Assembly: GCF_900188485.1 (NCBI RefSeq)
Contig: NZ_FZPH01000022.1
Location: 1-64,000 of the forward strand
Length of the DNA stretch: 64,000 bases
Reading direction: 5' to 3'
Origin: Asanoa hainanensis
GTDB taxonomy: Bacteria > Actinomycetota > Actinomycetes > Mycobacteriales > Micromonosporaceae
Below are positions 7,949-16,980 of the stretch, in pieces. Each line of letters begins with the position of its first letter. The first letter of the stretch is position 1. Made by a program: the position numbers and the translations under genes. The notes beneath the pieces were generated by a model. That model was given only the letters and a program-made list of their open reading frames with translations. It did no database searches and had not been told where the DNA came from.

Positions 7949-8905
7949 TCACCTTCTCCCGGTCTCGTACCTGGTGGCGAACTCCCGTTGCAGTTCGGCG
8001 ACCGCGACCGGGCTGACGCAGACGTGCCACGCCTGGCCCTCGTCGATCACGTTGACGTCGCCGGCGGTCTGGCGGTCGAGCAGCACCTTCTCCAGCGCCG
8101 TGCGGGCCGAGAACCGCTCGAACCAGGCCATCTCCACGTCGACGGCCCAACCGACGCAGTGCGCGCTCGGCGACATGGCCGCGTACCCGAGGTCGCGGAG
8201 GTGCTGCTGGTGTCGGACGCTGCGGGTCATGCTGGTCACCCAGAGCGTCGGCGTGCCGTGCGGTGCCTGGCGCTGGAAGTCGGCCGCGACCTGCCCGAGC
8301 AGCGCGATCGTCTCCGGGCGGCTGTAGGTGAACCGCATCCCGGCCGTCCGGGGCCACCGGTCCGGCGCGACCCGCCGGGCCACGGCCCGCATGGCGCGGG
8401 TCGCGAACGTCTTCGGCTGACGCCGATAGCGGAACGGCAGCAGACCCGCGCGCCGCAGCTTCTCGATGTCGATCAGGTCGGGCGAGGTGGTCACATCGGC
8501 GGTGGTGGCGAACGGCGTCGTCTGCCCCCACCACATCGCCTCGACCTGCGCGAGCAGGAAGATCCGCACCTGGGCCGCCAGGTCGGCGGCGGAGCTGCGG
8601 GTGCTGGGCTTGTAGTTGCGGACCTCTTTGAGCAGCCATTCCACCGTTCCGGTGAGCCCGCGGGGCGTCACCGAAAGGACGGCGGTGAAGTTAGGCTCGA
8701 CGAGCCTCTCGATCAGGACGGTCTCGGCCTTGGCGGTGTCACCGGGGTCGAACCCCTGTCCACTGTGGCCGGCCAGTTCGATGAGCAGACTCTCGACGGC
8801 TTCGCGATACGCGACCAGATCGGGCCCGGAGGCCGCCGGCCGCGGCGTGGGCAATCGTTTTCGCTGCTCGTTCTTGACCGCATTCGCGGGTATTCGAGTC
8901 GACAT
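7949..8905 (-). CDS. LAS-superfamily (M15/DUF5715-like) peptidase-type protein
   Basis: A 318-residue protein with no signal peptide or membrane helix visible. The C-terminal part carries the zinc-site pattern of D-Ala-D-Ala peptidases: SAHCVGWAVDVE (H-x3-G-x-A-x-D) and later AWHVCVS. The N-terminal 150 residues resemble no enzyme I know. It begins the asnB operon. A soluble LAS peptidase beside an amidotransferase suggests work on a peptide or cell-wall precursor, but no substrate can be deduced. DUF5715 assignment is from memory of such proteins. The ATG at 8905 follows a G-rich ribosome site. Confidence 0.65.
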   Translation of the reverse strand: MSTRIPANAVKNEQRKRLPTPRPAASGPDLVAYREAVESLLIELAGHSGQGFDPGDTAKAETVLIERLVEPNFTAVLSVTPRGLTGTVEWLLKEVRNYKPSTRSSAADLAAQVRIFLLAQVEAMWWGQTTPFATTADVTTSPDLIDIEKLRRAGLLPFRYRRQPKTFATRAMRAVARRVAPDRWPRTAGMRFTYSRPETIALLGQVAADFQRQAPHGTPTLWVTSMTRSVRHQQHLRDLGYAAMSPSAHCVGWAVDVEMAWFERFSARTALEKVLLDRQTAGDVNVIDEGQAWHVCVSPVAVAELQREFATRYETGRR

Positions 8906-9030
8906 TGGGCCCCCCGTTCTTCCCCCGTAACAGGCGGGTATTCCGGATCCGAGCCTAATGACGCTTTCGTCCACCCGAGGGCGAATGAAGCTTGTGAGGG
9001 GTTTTCATCCTTTTTCGAACTCTTCTTCTG

Positions 9031-10119
9031 TCAGCTCGCTGGTTTCCTCCGAAGGGCCGCCGTGATCGGGGCGACTCGGGATTTGAGGCTGGCTAGGCCG
9101 CCTGGGAAGAAGTAGACCGCCAGGATGAAGATGGCTCCCAGGACGAAGAGGGGCTGGCCCAGGGGGCCTGGGAGGTCTGCGGACAGCGACGTCAGGCGGT
9201 GGTCCAGGTACATGTACAAGATGCCGCCCAGGACTGGGCCCCAGCGTGTGCCCGGGCCGCCCAGCACGACCATCACCAGCAGGGACAGGGTTAGTTCCGA
9301 GCTTGTGACGTGGGGTGAGGCGCCTCCGACGACCAGTAGGTAGACCACGCCGCCCAAGGCCGCCAGGGCGCCGGCCAGCGTGAAGGCGACCAGTTTGTAG
9401 CGGTATGGGTCCAGGCCCAGGACGCCTACCCGGCGTTCGTCGTCGCGTAGGCCCGCCAGCACTCGGCCCGTCGGGGACGCGGCCACTCGGGAGACCACGA
9501 GCACGACCACCGCGAGGTAGGCCAGGGCCAGCCAGTACAGGTTGACCGTGTTGGCCACGCCCAGGAGGAAGGCGGGCAGGCCGTCGGAGGCCAGGGGTAG
9601 GCCCTCCTCGCCGCCCGTCAGGCCGCCGAAGTCGCGGGCCACCAGGATCGCACCTACCTGGGCGAAGGCCAGCGTGACCATGGCGAACGCGATGCCGGCC
9701 GTACGCAACGCGATCGCGCCCAGCAGGGTCGCCAGGATCGTGCTGCCGACCACCGCGAACACGGCCGCCTGCCACAGCGGCAGGCCGCCGTGCGTGACCA
9801 GGACGTCGGTGCCGTAGATGCCGGCCGCGAAATAGAGCGCGTGTCCGAAGGAGAGCAGGCCCGTCCGGCCGAACAACAGGTCGTAGCTCGCCGCCAACCC
9901 GCCGAAGACCAGGCAGACCGCCAGCAACTGCAGGTTGCCCGGCTCGTTGAGCGCCCCGTCGAGAAGACCGGGCAGCGGCAGCGTCGAATACGGCAGGAGG
10001 ACCGCCACGACCAGCACCACCAGTGGGGCGAACGCGGTGAGTCGGTGCTTCGGAGCGGCCAGCTCCGGCGGCGTCGCCGCGGGTGGCGCTTCCGCGCTCA
10101 CCGGCACAGCCTGGGTCAT
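9031..10119 (-). CDS. livM: Branched-chain amino acid ABC permease LivM
   Basis: A 362-residue inner-membrane permease with about ten hydrophobic segments and the hallmark of the LivM subfamily: DLLFGRTGLLSFGHALYFA near residue 75 and the loop GLRDDERRVGVLGLDPYRYK near residue 235. With LivH it forms the channel of a branched-chain amino acid (or amide/urea) importer. Its ATG overlaps the livH stop (ATGA). It is the last gene of the liv operon. Confidence 0.93.
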   Translation of the reverse strand: MTQAVPVSAEAPPAATPPELAAPKHRLTAFAPLVVLVVAVLLPYSTLPLPGLLDGALNEPGNLQLLAVCLVFGGLAASYDLLFGRTGLLSFGHALYFAAGIYGTDVLVTHGGLPLWQAAVFAVVGSTILATLLGAIALRTAGIAFAMVTLAFAQVGAILVARDFGGLTGGEEGLPLASDGLPAFLLGVANTVNLYWLALAYLAVVVLVVSRVAASPTGRVLAGLRDDERRVGVLGLDPYRYKLVAFTLAGALAALGGVVYLLVVGGASPHVTSSELTLSLLVMVVLGGPGTRWGPVLGGILYMYLDHRLTSLSADLPGPLGQPLFVLGAIFILAVYFFPGGLASLKSRVAPITAALRRKPAS

Positions 10120-11006
10120 GCCGTGACCGCCCTTCCCGCGATGCCCTGTGGTCGGACCAGCAGCACGATCGCCAGGAGCGCGACCACGCAGATGTCGCCG
10201 AGGCCGGCGGTGCCGTAGTAGTTGACGAACTGCTGGAGCAGGCCGACCGCGACCGCCGCGTACGCCGAGCCGACCACCGAGCCCATCCCGCCGATCACGA
10301 CGACGATGAAGGCGAAGATGAGCAGCGAGCCACCCTGCGCGGGGGATACCGATCCGAAGTAGACGCCGCCCAGCGCACCCGCCAGCGCCGCCGCGGCGCC
10401 GCCGATCGCGAAGACCAGCGTGAACGCCTTGCGTACGTCGATGCCCAGCGCGGTGACCATCTCCCGGTTCTCCACGCCGGCCCGGATGACCAGGCCGACC
10501 CGGGTGTAGCGGAGAAAGAGCAGGAGCAGCGCGAGTACGGCGGCCGCCGCGAGCACCAGCAGCAGCGACGCGTTCGGGATGTTGGCGCCGCCGATGCCGG
10601 TCACGCCGCGGGTCCACTCGGGCCGCGGGAACGGGCGCGGGTCGGCGCCCCAGGTCGCCTGGAGCAGCGCCACCCCGGCCAGCGACAGGCCGACGGTGAC
10701 CAGCACCTGCTCGATCGTCCGCGAGTAGAGCGGCCGGATCAGCACGAGCTCGACCAGCGCCGCGACGGCCGCGCCGGCGACCACGCCGAACGCGGCCGCG
10801 AGCACGAAGCCGAAGCCGGTCGGCCCGGCACCGGGCAGGTGGTCGGCCGCCCACCAGGTCGCGTACGCGCCGACCGAGAGGAACAGCCCGTGCGCGAAGT
10901 TGAGCACGTCGGCGAGGCCGAAGACCAGCGAGAGACCCGACGCGACGAGGAAGTAGAGCGCGGCCAGTCCGAGCCCGGTCAGCGTCAGCAGGACGAACGT
11001 CGACAT
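10116..11006 (-). CDS. livH: Branched-chain amino acid ABC permease LivH
   Basis: A 296-residue permease with eight or so membrane helices. Family markers are GLSLVFGLADVLNFAHGLF near residue 25 and the cytoplasmic loop VIRAGVENREMVTALGIDVR, followed by IGGMGSVVGSAYAAV. It pairs with LivM in the membrane and docks LivG/LivF. Start and stop overlap its neighbours by one to four nucleotides, so the operon is tightly coupled. Confidence 0.94.
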   Translation of the reverse strand: MSTFVLLTLTGLGLAALYFLVASGLSLVFGLADVLNFAHGLFLSVGAYATWWAADHLPGAGPTGFGFVLAAAFGVVAGAAVAALVELVLIRPLYSRTIEQVLVTVGLSLAGVALLQATWGADPRPFPRPEWTRGVTGIGGANIPNASLLLVLAAAAVLALLLLFLRYTRVGLVIRAGVENREMVTALGIDVRKAFTLVFAIGGAAAALAGALGGVYFGSVSPAQGGSLLIFAFIVVVIGGMGSVVGSAYAAVAVGLLQQFVNYYGTAGLGDICVVALLAIVLLVRPQGIAGRAVTA

Positions 11007-11731
11007 CAGGCGTGCACCCCCGTGGACCCGACGCCGAGCAGCGCCTTGGTCAGCTCCGGCTCGCCGAGCAACCGGGCCGCGGCGCCGGTCCAGGCCACCT
11101 GCCCGGCGGCCAGCACGACCGCGTCGCGGGCCAGCCGGCGCACCACCGCCAGGTTCTGCTCGACCAGCAGCACCGGCACCTCCTCGGCGACCGCTTCGAG
11201 CGCCTCCGCCACCTCCGTCACCACCTTCGGCGCCAGGCCCTTCGTCGGCTCGTCGACCAGCAGCAGCGTGTTGTCGGCGAGCAGCACCCGACCGATGGCG
11301 AGCATCTGCTGCTGCCCGCCGGAGAGCGTGCCGGCCCGCTGCTTGGCCCGCTTCGAGAGCTCCGGGAAGAGCGCGAACACGCGGTCGTACGCGGGAGCGG
11401 CGCCGGGCCGCTCGGCCAGCCGCAGGTTCTCGGCGACGGTCAGCCCGGCGAACACGCACCGGTCCTCGGGCACGTAGCCGAGCCCACCGCGCACGAGCCG
11501 ATGCGTCGGTGTGCTCAGAGCGCTCTGCTTACCTATGCGAATCGCCCCGGACACCTCCGCTCCGCGCGGGGTCAGGCCCACGATCGCCCGCAGCGTGGTG
11601 GTCTTGCCGACGCCATTGCGGCCGAGCAGCGCGGTCACCCCGGTCGGCGCGACGGTGAAGGTGACGCCCTGCAGGATGTGCAGGCCGGCGATTCGTACGC
11701 TCAGGTCGTCGACCGTAAGGATCGGGTTCAT
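11006..11731 (-). CDS. livF: Branched-chain amino acid ABC ATPase LivF
   Basis: A 241-residue nucleotide-binding subunit. Walker A is LLGRNGVGKTT, the signature LSGGQQQ and Walker B LLLVDEPTKGLAP; the GYVPEDRCVFAGLTV segment is typical of LivF. It forms a heterodimer with LivG to power LivHM. ATGA overlap with livG upstream. Confidence 0.94.
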   Translation of the reverse strand: MNPILTVDDLSVRIAGLHILQGVTFTVAPTGVTALLGRNGVGKTTTLRAIVGLTPRGAEVSGAIRIGKQSALSTPTHRLVRGGLGYVPEDRCVFAGLTVAENLRLAERPGAAPAYDRVFALFPELSKRAKQRAGTLSGGQQQMLAIGRVLLADNTLLLVDEPTKGLAPKVVTEVAEALEAVAEEVPVLLVEQNLAVVRRLARDAVVLAAGQVAWTGAAARLLGEPELTKALLGVGSTGVHA

Positions 11732-12486
11732 AGTCCCTCGCCCAGATAAGCCTCCTGGACCCCGCGGTGCGCCATCACGGCGTCCGGGGTGTCACAGGCG
11801 AGCAGTGCGCCGTGGTGCATCACCGCGATGCGGTCGGCGAGGTCCAGGATCACGTCCATGTGGTGCTCCACCATGAGGACCGACCGCCCAGTGGTTTCCG
11901 CACCCCGGGTCAGGCCCCGGATCACCGCTACGAGCTCCGGCACGTCCTCGGCACTGACGCCGGCCATCGGCTCGTCGAGCAACAGCACGGTCGGCTCGCC
12001 CGCGAGCAGCAGCGCGATCTCCAGCTTGCGCTTCTCGCCGTGCGCGAGCGTGCCGGCCAGCGCCTCCCCGCGCCCGCCGAGGCCTACCGTGTCGAGCGCC
12101 TGGTCCGCCGCCGAGACAACCGCCGCGAACGACGAAGCCCGGCGCCACAGGGCGAGCGAGCCGCCCTGGTGCGCCTGGACCGCGAGCCGGACGTTCTCCC
12201 GTACCGACAGCGACGAGAAGACCGACGACGACTGGAACGTCCGCCCGAGACCGCGCCGCGCGCGGCGGTGTGGCGGCAACGCGGTGACGTCGTCGTCGCC
12301 CAGCCAGACCGTGCCCGAGGTCGGCTTGCGCAGCCCGCTGACCAGGTTGAACAACGAGGTCTTGCCGGCACCGTTGGGCCCGATGACGCCCAGGAACTCG
12401 CCGGGGGCGAGGGCGATGTCGACACCGTCGACGATCGCTACCTCGCCCACCCGCCAGGTCAGCCCCTGGGTACGGAGCACGGCCAA
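11728..12486 (-). CDS. livG: Branched-chain amino acid ABC ATPase LivG
   Basis: About 252 residues. Walker A is [28 protein letters not shown] and the signature LAHGEKRKLE are LivG features, then Walker B LLLDEPMAGVS and the switch His in MVEHHMDVI. The start is uncertain: TTG 12486 or GTG 12480 both follow the binding-protein stop by a few bases, and there is no ATG. Tight spacing indicates co-translation with the upstream gene. Confidence 0.9.
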   Translation of the reverse strand: MAVLRTQGLTWRVGEVAIVDGVDIALAPGEFLGVIGPNGAGKTSLFNLVSGLRKPTSGTVWLGDDDVTALPPHRRARRGLGRTFQSSSVFSSLSVRENVRLAVQAHQGGSLALWRRASSFAAVVSAADQALDTVGLGGRGEALAGTLAHGEKRKLEIALLLAGEPTVLLLDEPMAGVSAEDVPELVAVIRGLTRGAETTGRSVLMVEHHMDVILDLADRIAVMHHGALLACDTPDAVMAHRGVQEAYLGEGL

Positions 12487-12491
12487 CTCGC

Positions 12492-13694
12492 TCAGCCCTT
12501 CATCGCGGCCGCCGGTGGGGCGACCTCCTCGGGGGTGAGCGCCTTCTCGAGCTTCGCGGTGAGCTGGTCGCCGCTGCCGGTCAGGGTCGCCTGGTACATC
12601 GGCTGGAGCAGGGCGTGGTCCTCGGCGCGGACGGTCGTCTTGCCCTTGACCCCGTCGAAGCTCCAGCCCTCCAGCGCGGTGATCATCTTGTCGACGTCGT
12701 CGCCGCCCTCCTGGACCGCGCGAACGACCATCTGGGCGGCGGTGAAGCCGTCCGGGTGGAACAGGTCGAGGGTGCCGCCGACCGCCTTCTTCGCCGCCTG
12801 CGCGGCCGCGTTGTCGCTGGCGCCGTCGAAGTAGTGCGACAGGAACGAGATCTTGGTGCCGGCCGCGCCGAAGGTCGGCCAGGAGGCCCGGATGTCCAGG
12901 CCGGTGACCACCGTCGTCGAGGCGAGGATGCCCTGCTGGTCGAGGGTCTGCCACATCGCCGGCGCGGTGGTGCCGGCCCAGGCGACGAACAGCAGGTCCG
13001 GCTTGGCCGTCTTGAGCTGGCTCGCGAACGGCGTGAAGTCGGTCGCGCTGACCGGGGCGAGCACGCTGCTCACCGTCGCGCCCGCGCCGCCGAGCACCGC
13101 CTGCACCGCGGTCTCGTTGCTCTTGCCGAACGCGCTGTCCTGGCCGAACACGACGACCTTCTTGCCAGCCGCGTCGCCGATGAACGACTTGGCGGTCATC
13201 ACATCCTGGTACGACTGCCGGCCGGAGCGGAACGTGTACCTGTTGACCCCGGTGACCGCGTCGGTCGCGGCCGGGCCCGAGATGAACAGCACCTTGTTCT
13301 GGGCGGCCAGCGGCGCGACCTGGAGTGCGACGCCTGACGCGGTCGACCCGGCAATGATCTTCGTGCCCTTGCCGATCAGGTCCTTCGCCGCGGACACCGC
13401 CTTGGCCGGGTCACCGGCGTCGTCGACCTCGGTCACCTCGATCGCCCGCTCGCCGACCTTGTTGGTGCCGTCGGTGGCGTACGCGAGCCCCGCCTTGAAG
13501 CCCTCGATGTACTGCTTGCCGTAGGACGCCAGCGCGCCCGTCTGCGAGTACACGATGCCGACCTTGACCGGTGCGGTGGCGTCACCGCCGCCGGTCGCCG
13601 TCTCCTGCGGGCTGCCGCAGGCCGTGGCTGATGCAGCCACCGCTATCACTGTGGCGGCGGTGACGAACGCCCGCCGCATCGCCTTAACCGTCAT
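12492..13694 (-). CDS. livK: Branched-chain amino acid ABC substrate-binding lipoprotein
   Basis: A 400-residue periplasmic-binding-protein type I lipoprotein. The signal ends in a lipobox (SATACGS, Cys at about residue 26), followed by a Gly/Thr-rich tether and a bilobed domain starting VKVGIVYSQTGALASYG. It would capture the substrate and hand it to LivHM. It is the first gene of the five-gene liv operon (binding protein, livG, livF, livH, livM). ATG 13694 was chosen; ATG 13679, after AAGGCG, is an alternative that still keeps a full signal peptide. Ligand identity (Leu/Ile/Val, urea or other) cannot be read. Confidence 0.9.
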   Translation of the reverse strand: MTVKAMRRAFVTAATVIAVAASATACGSPQETATGGGDATAPVKVGIVYSQTGALASYGKQYIEGFKAGLAYATDGTNKVGERAIEVTEVDDAGDPAKAVSAAKDLIGKGTKIIAGSTASGVALQVAPLAAQNKVLFISGPAATDAVTGVNRYTFRSGRQSYQDVMTAKSFIGDAAGKKVVVFGQDSAFGKSNETAVQAVLGGAGATVSSVLAPVSATDFTPFASQLKTAKPDLLFVAWAGTTAPAMWQTLDQQGILASTTVVTGLDIRASWPTFGAAGTKISFLSHYFDGASDNAAAQAAKKAVGGTLDLFHPDGFTAAQMVVRAVQEGGDDVDKMITALEGWSFDGVKGKTTVRAEDHALLQPMYQATLTGSGDQLTAKLEKALTPEEVAPPAAAMKG

Positions 13695-13770
13695 GGCGAC
13701 ACACGCTAGGTGCATCAATGTGACCCCGACCATGTGGCCGGCGGCCATATATGTGACGTGGAGATGTACG

Positions 13771-13803
13771 GAAGGGCCCCTCGACGTTGCCGAGGGGCCC
13801 TTC
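13771..13803 (-). terminator. Strong stem-loop between GDPD and liv operon
   Basis: A perfect 13-bp stem (GAAGGGCCCCTCG, 7-nt loop) begins 6 bp after the GDPD stop codon on the minus strand. It should end GDPD transcripts before the liv promoter region. Confidence 0.85.
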
Positions 13804-13809
13804 GAGTGC

Positions 13810-14919
13810 TCAGCGCTCGGGGCGGGCGGCGCGGGCGGCTACCGCCGTGTCGGGCTGGTCGCTGAAGACACCGTCCAGGCCGAGCGAGAAGAACAGCTCG
13901 TACTCGGCCGTGATGTCACCGCGGGCGTTCGGGTCGGTGCCGATCCGGTGGTCGGCGGCCAGGAACTGGTTCTCCACGCGGAACGTCCAGGCGTGCACGT
14001 CCAGGCCGACCCGGTGCGCGTCGCGGATCACGGCGGTCGGCGCGAGCAGCTTGCCCGTCGCGTCCCGGGGCACCAGCAGGTTCTTGTTGGCGCCGATCCC
14101 GTCCGCGTACGACGAGATCCACTTGAGGTTCGCCGGCGAGACCAGGTCCTGGTAGGTGCGCGCGTCACCGGCGACCACGAAGTCGTACGGCTTGCCGGCC
14201 GCGTCGAGCAGCTGGGCCAGCCGCACGTCGGTCATCCGGGCCAGCTCGCGCAGGTTCGCGGTCTCGAACGACTGGATGATCACCGGCGAGCTCTTCCGGG
14301 TCAGCCCGTTGGCGCGCAGGACGCGGACCAGCGGCTCCTCCAGCGCGAGCCCGATCGACTGGAAGTAGGTCGGGTGCTTGGTCTCCGGGTAGATGCCGAT
14401 CGTCCGGCCGGTCCGCCTGGTCTCCGCCTCGGCGAGGTCGATGACCTCCTGCAGCGTCGGAATCTCCAGCTTGCCGTCGAACGCGGTGTTGGTGACCCGC
14501 ACCAGCGGCAACCGCTCCTTGGCCCGCAGCGTCTTGAGCTCGGCCAGCGTGAAGTCCTCGGTGAACCAGCCCGTGACCGCGAGGCCGTCGATCGTCTTGG
14601 TGGTCCGGCGGCCCGCGAACTCGGGGTGGGCGGCCACGTCGGTCGTCCCGGAGATCTCGTTCTCGTGCCGGGCGACCAGGTGGCCGTCCCTGGTGGACAC
14701 GAGGTCGGGCTCGATGAAGTCGGCACCCTGCCGGACGGCCAGGCGGTAGGACTCCAGCGTGTGCTCGGGCCGGTAGCCGCTGGCGCCGCGGTGGCCGATC
14801 ACCAGGGGCTGCTTATCGCCGTGGCGCCCGTTGGCGGCAGCGGCGGCGGGCAGGACGGCCGGTGCCGCGAGGGCACCCGCGCCGGCCAGCGTGAGGGAAA
14901 GTGCGGTACGTCGTCGCAT
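13810..14919 (-). CDS. glpQ: Secreted glycerophosphodiester phosphodiesterase
   Basis: A 369-residue GlpQ-type enzyme that hydrolyses glycerophosphodiesters to glycerol-3-phosphate and an alcohol outside the cell. The N-terminus MRRRTALSLTLAGAGALAAP is a Tat-like or Sec signal. GDPD motifs are clear: VIGHRGASGYRPEHTLESY near residue 40 (catalytic HRG and E), FIEPDLVSTRDGHLVARHE (metal-binding E and D, second His), and YPETKHP. The size suits secreted GlpQ. It diverges from the potassium-channel gene with 68 bp between. Confidence 0.93.
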   Translation of the reverse strand: MRRRTALSLTLAGAGALAAPAVLPAAAAANGRHGDKQPLVIGHRGASGYRPEHTLESYRLAVRQGADFIEPDLVSTRDGHLVARHENEISGTTDVAAHPEFAGRRTTKTIDGLAVTGWFTEDFTLAELKTLRAKERLPLVRVTNTAFDGKLEIPTLQEVIDLAEAETRRTGRTIGIYPETKHPTYFQSIGLALEEPLVRVLRANGLTRKSSPVIIQSFETANLRELARMTDVRLAQLLDAAGKPYDFVVAGDARTYQDLVSPANLKWISSYADGIGANKNLLVPRDATGKLLAPTAVIRDAHRVGLDVHAWTFRVENQFLAADHRIGTDPNARGDITAEYELFFSLGLDGVFSDQPDTAVAARAARPER

Positions 14920-14987
14920 GCGCCGCAGTCAATCGATGTCCAGCGACCGGGGCTTGGCCACGCGGTGAACGTGGTAAGAAATGCCTG

Positions 14988-16322
14988 ATGCGCCGCTCGC
15001 TGCAGCACCCCGCCCGGATCGTGCCGTTGGCGTTCCTCGGCGCGGTCGTCGTCGGCACGCTGCTGATGATGCTGCCGGCGGCGCGGATGGAGCCCGGCGG
15101 CACACCGTTCGTCACGGCGCTGTTCACCGCGACCTCGGCCGTCTGCGTCACCGGCCTCGCGGTCGTGGACACGGCGACCTACTGGACCGGTTTCGGCCAG
15201 GTGCTGCTGACCGTGCTGACCCAGATCGGCGGCTTCGGCATCATGGCCATGGCCACGCTGCTGGCGCTGCTGGTGTCGCAGCGGCTGGGGCTGCGCAGCC
15301 GGCTGATGGCCCAGGCCGAGGACTCGTCGCTCCGCCTCGGCGACGTGAAGACAGTGCTCGGCCGGATCGCGCTGACCATGGCGTGCTTCGAGTCGGTCAT
15401 CGCGGTGATCGTCGGTGGCAGGTTCTGGCTGGGGTACGACTACTCGGTAGGCAAGGCCGCCTGGTACGGCGTGTTCCACGCGGTGCAGGCCTTCAACAAC
15501 GGGGGCTTCGCCCTGTTCAGCGACTCGCTGGTCGGCTTCGTCGACGACCCGTGGATCTGCCTGCCGCTGACCATCGGGGTGATCGCCGGCAGCATCGGCT
15601 TCCCGGTGCTGTTCGAGCTCTTCCGCGAGATCGGCCGCCCGTCGACGTGGTCGACCCACACCCGGCTGACCGTCTGGGGCGGCATCGGGCTGCTCTGCTT
15701 CGGCTTCGTCTCGCTGCTCGGGCTGGAATGGGACAACCCCGCCACGCTCGGCCCGCTCGGGGTCGGCGAGAAGATGCTGGCCGCCTTCTTCCAGGACACG
15801 ATGACCCGGTCCGGCGGCTTCAACACGGTCGACGTGGGTGGCTTCCACAGCGAGTCGCTGGCCCTGTCGACCGCGCTGATGTTCATCGGCGGCGGCAGTG
15901 CCAGCACCGCCGGTGGCATCAAACTGACCACGTTCTTCCTGCTGGGGTACGTCATCCTGGCCGAGCTGCGCGGCGAGCCGGACGTGGTGATCGGCAAGCG
16001 GCGGATCGCGGAGACCACCCAGCGCCAGGCGATCACGGTGGCGCTCCTCGGTGTCGGGCTGGTCGCGACCGGCACGTTCGCCCTCCTGGAGGCGACGACG
16101 AACGTATCGTTCGAGGCGGCGCTGTTCGAGGTGACGTCGGCCTTCGCCACGGTCGGGCTGTCCACCGGGATCACCCCGGGCCTGCCGACGACCGCTCAGT
16201 TGATCCTGGTCGTGCTGATGTTCATCGGCCGGGTCGGGACGATCGCGGTAGGGTCGGCCATCGCCCTGAACACCCGACGCAGGCTGTACCGATACGCGGA
16301 GGAGCGACCCATCGTTGGCTGA
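14988..16322 (+). CDS. ktrB: KtrB/TrkH-type potassium uptake channel subunit
   Basis: A 444-residue integral membrane protein of the Trk/Ktr/HKT superfamily. Four pore repeats with the conserved filter glycine can be seen: SAVCVTGLAV, QAFNNGGFAL, MTRSGGFNTVDVG and FATVGLSTGITP. The conserved tail arginine segment (NTRRRLYRYAEERP) is present. The short length favours KtrB over the longer TrkH. The RCK gene that follows overlaps it, forming a complete KtrAB system; uptake is probably Na+- or H+-coupled and gated by nucleotide binding to the partner. Confidence 0.92.
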   Translation: MRRSLQHPARIVPLAFLGAVVVGTLLMMLPAARMEPGGTPFVTALFTATSAVCVTGLAVVDTATYWTGFGQVLLTVLTQIGGFGIMAMATLLALLVSQRLGLRSRLMAQAEDSSLRLGDVKTVLGRIALTMACFESVIAVIVGGRFWLGYDYSVGKAAWYGVFHAVQAFNNGGFALFSDSLVGFVDDPWICLPLTIGVIAGSIGFPVLFELFREIGRPSTWSTHTRLTVWGGIGLLCFGFVSLLGLEWDNPATLGPLGVGEKMLAAFFQDTMTRSGGFNTVDVGGFHSESLALSTALMFIGGGSASTAGGIKLTTFFLLGYVILAELRGEPDVVIGKRRIAETTQRQAITVALLGVGLVATGTFALLEATTNVSFEAALFEVTSAFATVGLSTGITPGLPTTAQLILVVLMFIGRVGTIAVGSAIALNTRRRLYRYAEERPIVG

Positions 16323-16980
16323 CAAGGGAGGCGACGACAACGTCGTCGTGATCGGGCTCGGACGGTTCGGCGGCGCGGTCGCCGGGTCGCTGCAGAAGAT
16401 CGGTCACGAGGTGCTCGGCATCGACAACGACCCGAAGCTCGTGCAGGAGTGGTCGGAGCGGCTGACCCATGTGGCCGAGGCCGACTCGACCGACGAGGAG
16501 GCGCTGCGCCAGCTCGGCGTCGCCGACTTCACCCACGCGGTGGTCGGCATCGGCACGCACATGGAACAGAGCATCCTGACCGTGCTGGCGCTGGTCGAGA
16601 TCGGCGTGCCGCACATCTGGGCCAAGGCGATCTCGGCGAAGCACGGCAAGATCCTGTCGTCGGTCGGCGCGCACAAGGTGATCTATCCCGAGTCGGCGAT
16701 GGGCGACCGGGTCGCCCACCTGATCACCAGCCGGATGATCGACTTCATCGAGTTCGACGACGACTTCGCGATCGCCAAGACCCGCGTGCCGCAGGCGGCC
16801 ATCGGCAAGACCCTGGCCGAGCTCGGCCTACGCGGTCGCCACGGCGTCACCGTGGTCGGCGTGAAGGAGCCCGGCAGGGAGTTCGAGTTCGCCACCCCGA
16901 ACATGGCCATCCCGGCGAACGCGACGCTGATCGTCTCGGGCACGGTCGGCAAGGTCCAGAAGTTCGCCGCGACGACCTAG
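16315..16980 (+). CDS. ktrA: KtrA/TrkA RCK regulatory subunit
   Basis: A 221-residue cytoplasmic protein: RCK_N with the nucleotide-binding loop VVVIGLGRFGGAVAGSL and acidic end of beta-2 (GIDNDP), then RCK_C from about residue 140 (DDFAIAKTRVPQAAIGKTLA). It forms a ring under KtrB and gates it by ATP/ADP, and in related proteins c-di-AMP. The start is TTG (16315) inside the 3' end of ktrB, with GGAGGAG ten bases upstream. Its stop overlaps that of the convergent kinase by CTAG (16977-16980). Confidence 0.93.
   Translation: MADKGGDDNVVVIGLGRFGGAVAGSLQKIGHEVLGIDNDPKLVQEWSERLTHVAEADSTDEEALRQLGVADFTHAVVGIGTHMEQSILTVLALVEIGVPHIWAKAISAKHGKILSSVGAHKVIYPESAMGDRVAHLITSRMIDFIEFDDDFAIAKTRVPQAAIGKTLAELGLRGRHGVTVVGVKEPGREFEFATPNMAIPANATLIVSGTVGKVQKFAATT

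Noticed and set aside
6347-8905. Lasso-peptide cluster, from the AsnB-like gene
   Set aside because: No precursor peptide, leader peptidase or RRE gene; the glutaminase half is intact, and the partner is a LAS-type peptidase.
6404-9115. A 903-codon open frame on the plus strand opposite the AsnB and LAS-peptidase genes
   Set aside because: It is antisense to two well-supported genes, Arg/Val/Asp-rich and has no family motif; high GC keeps such frames open.
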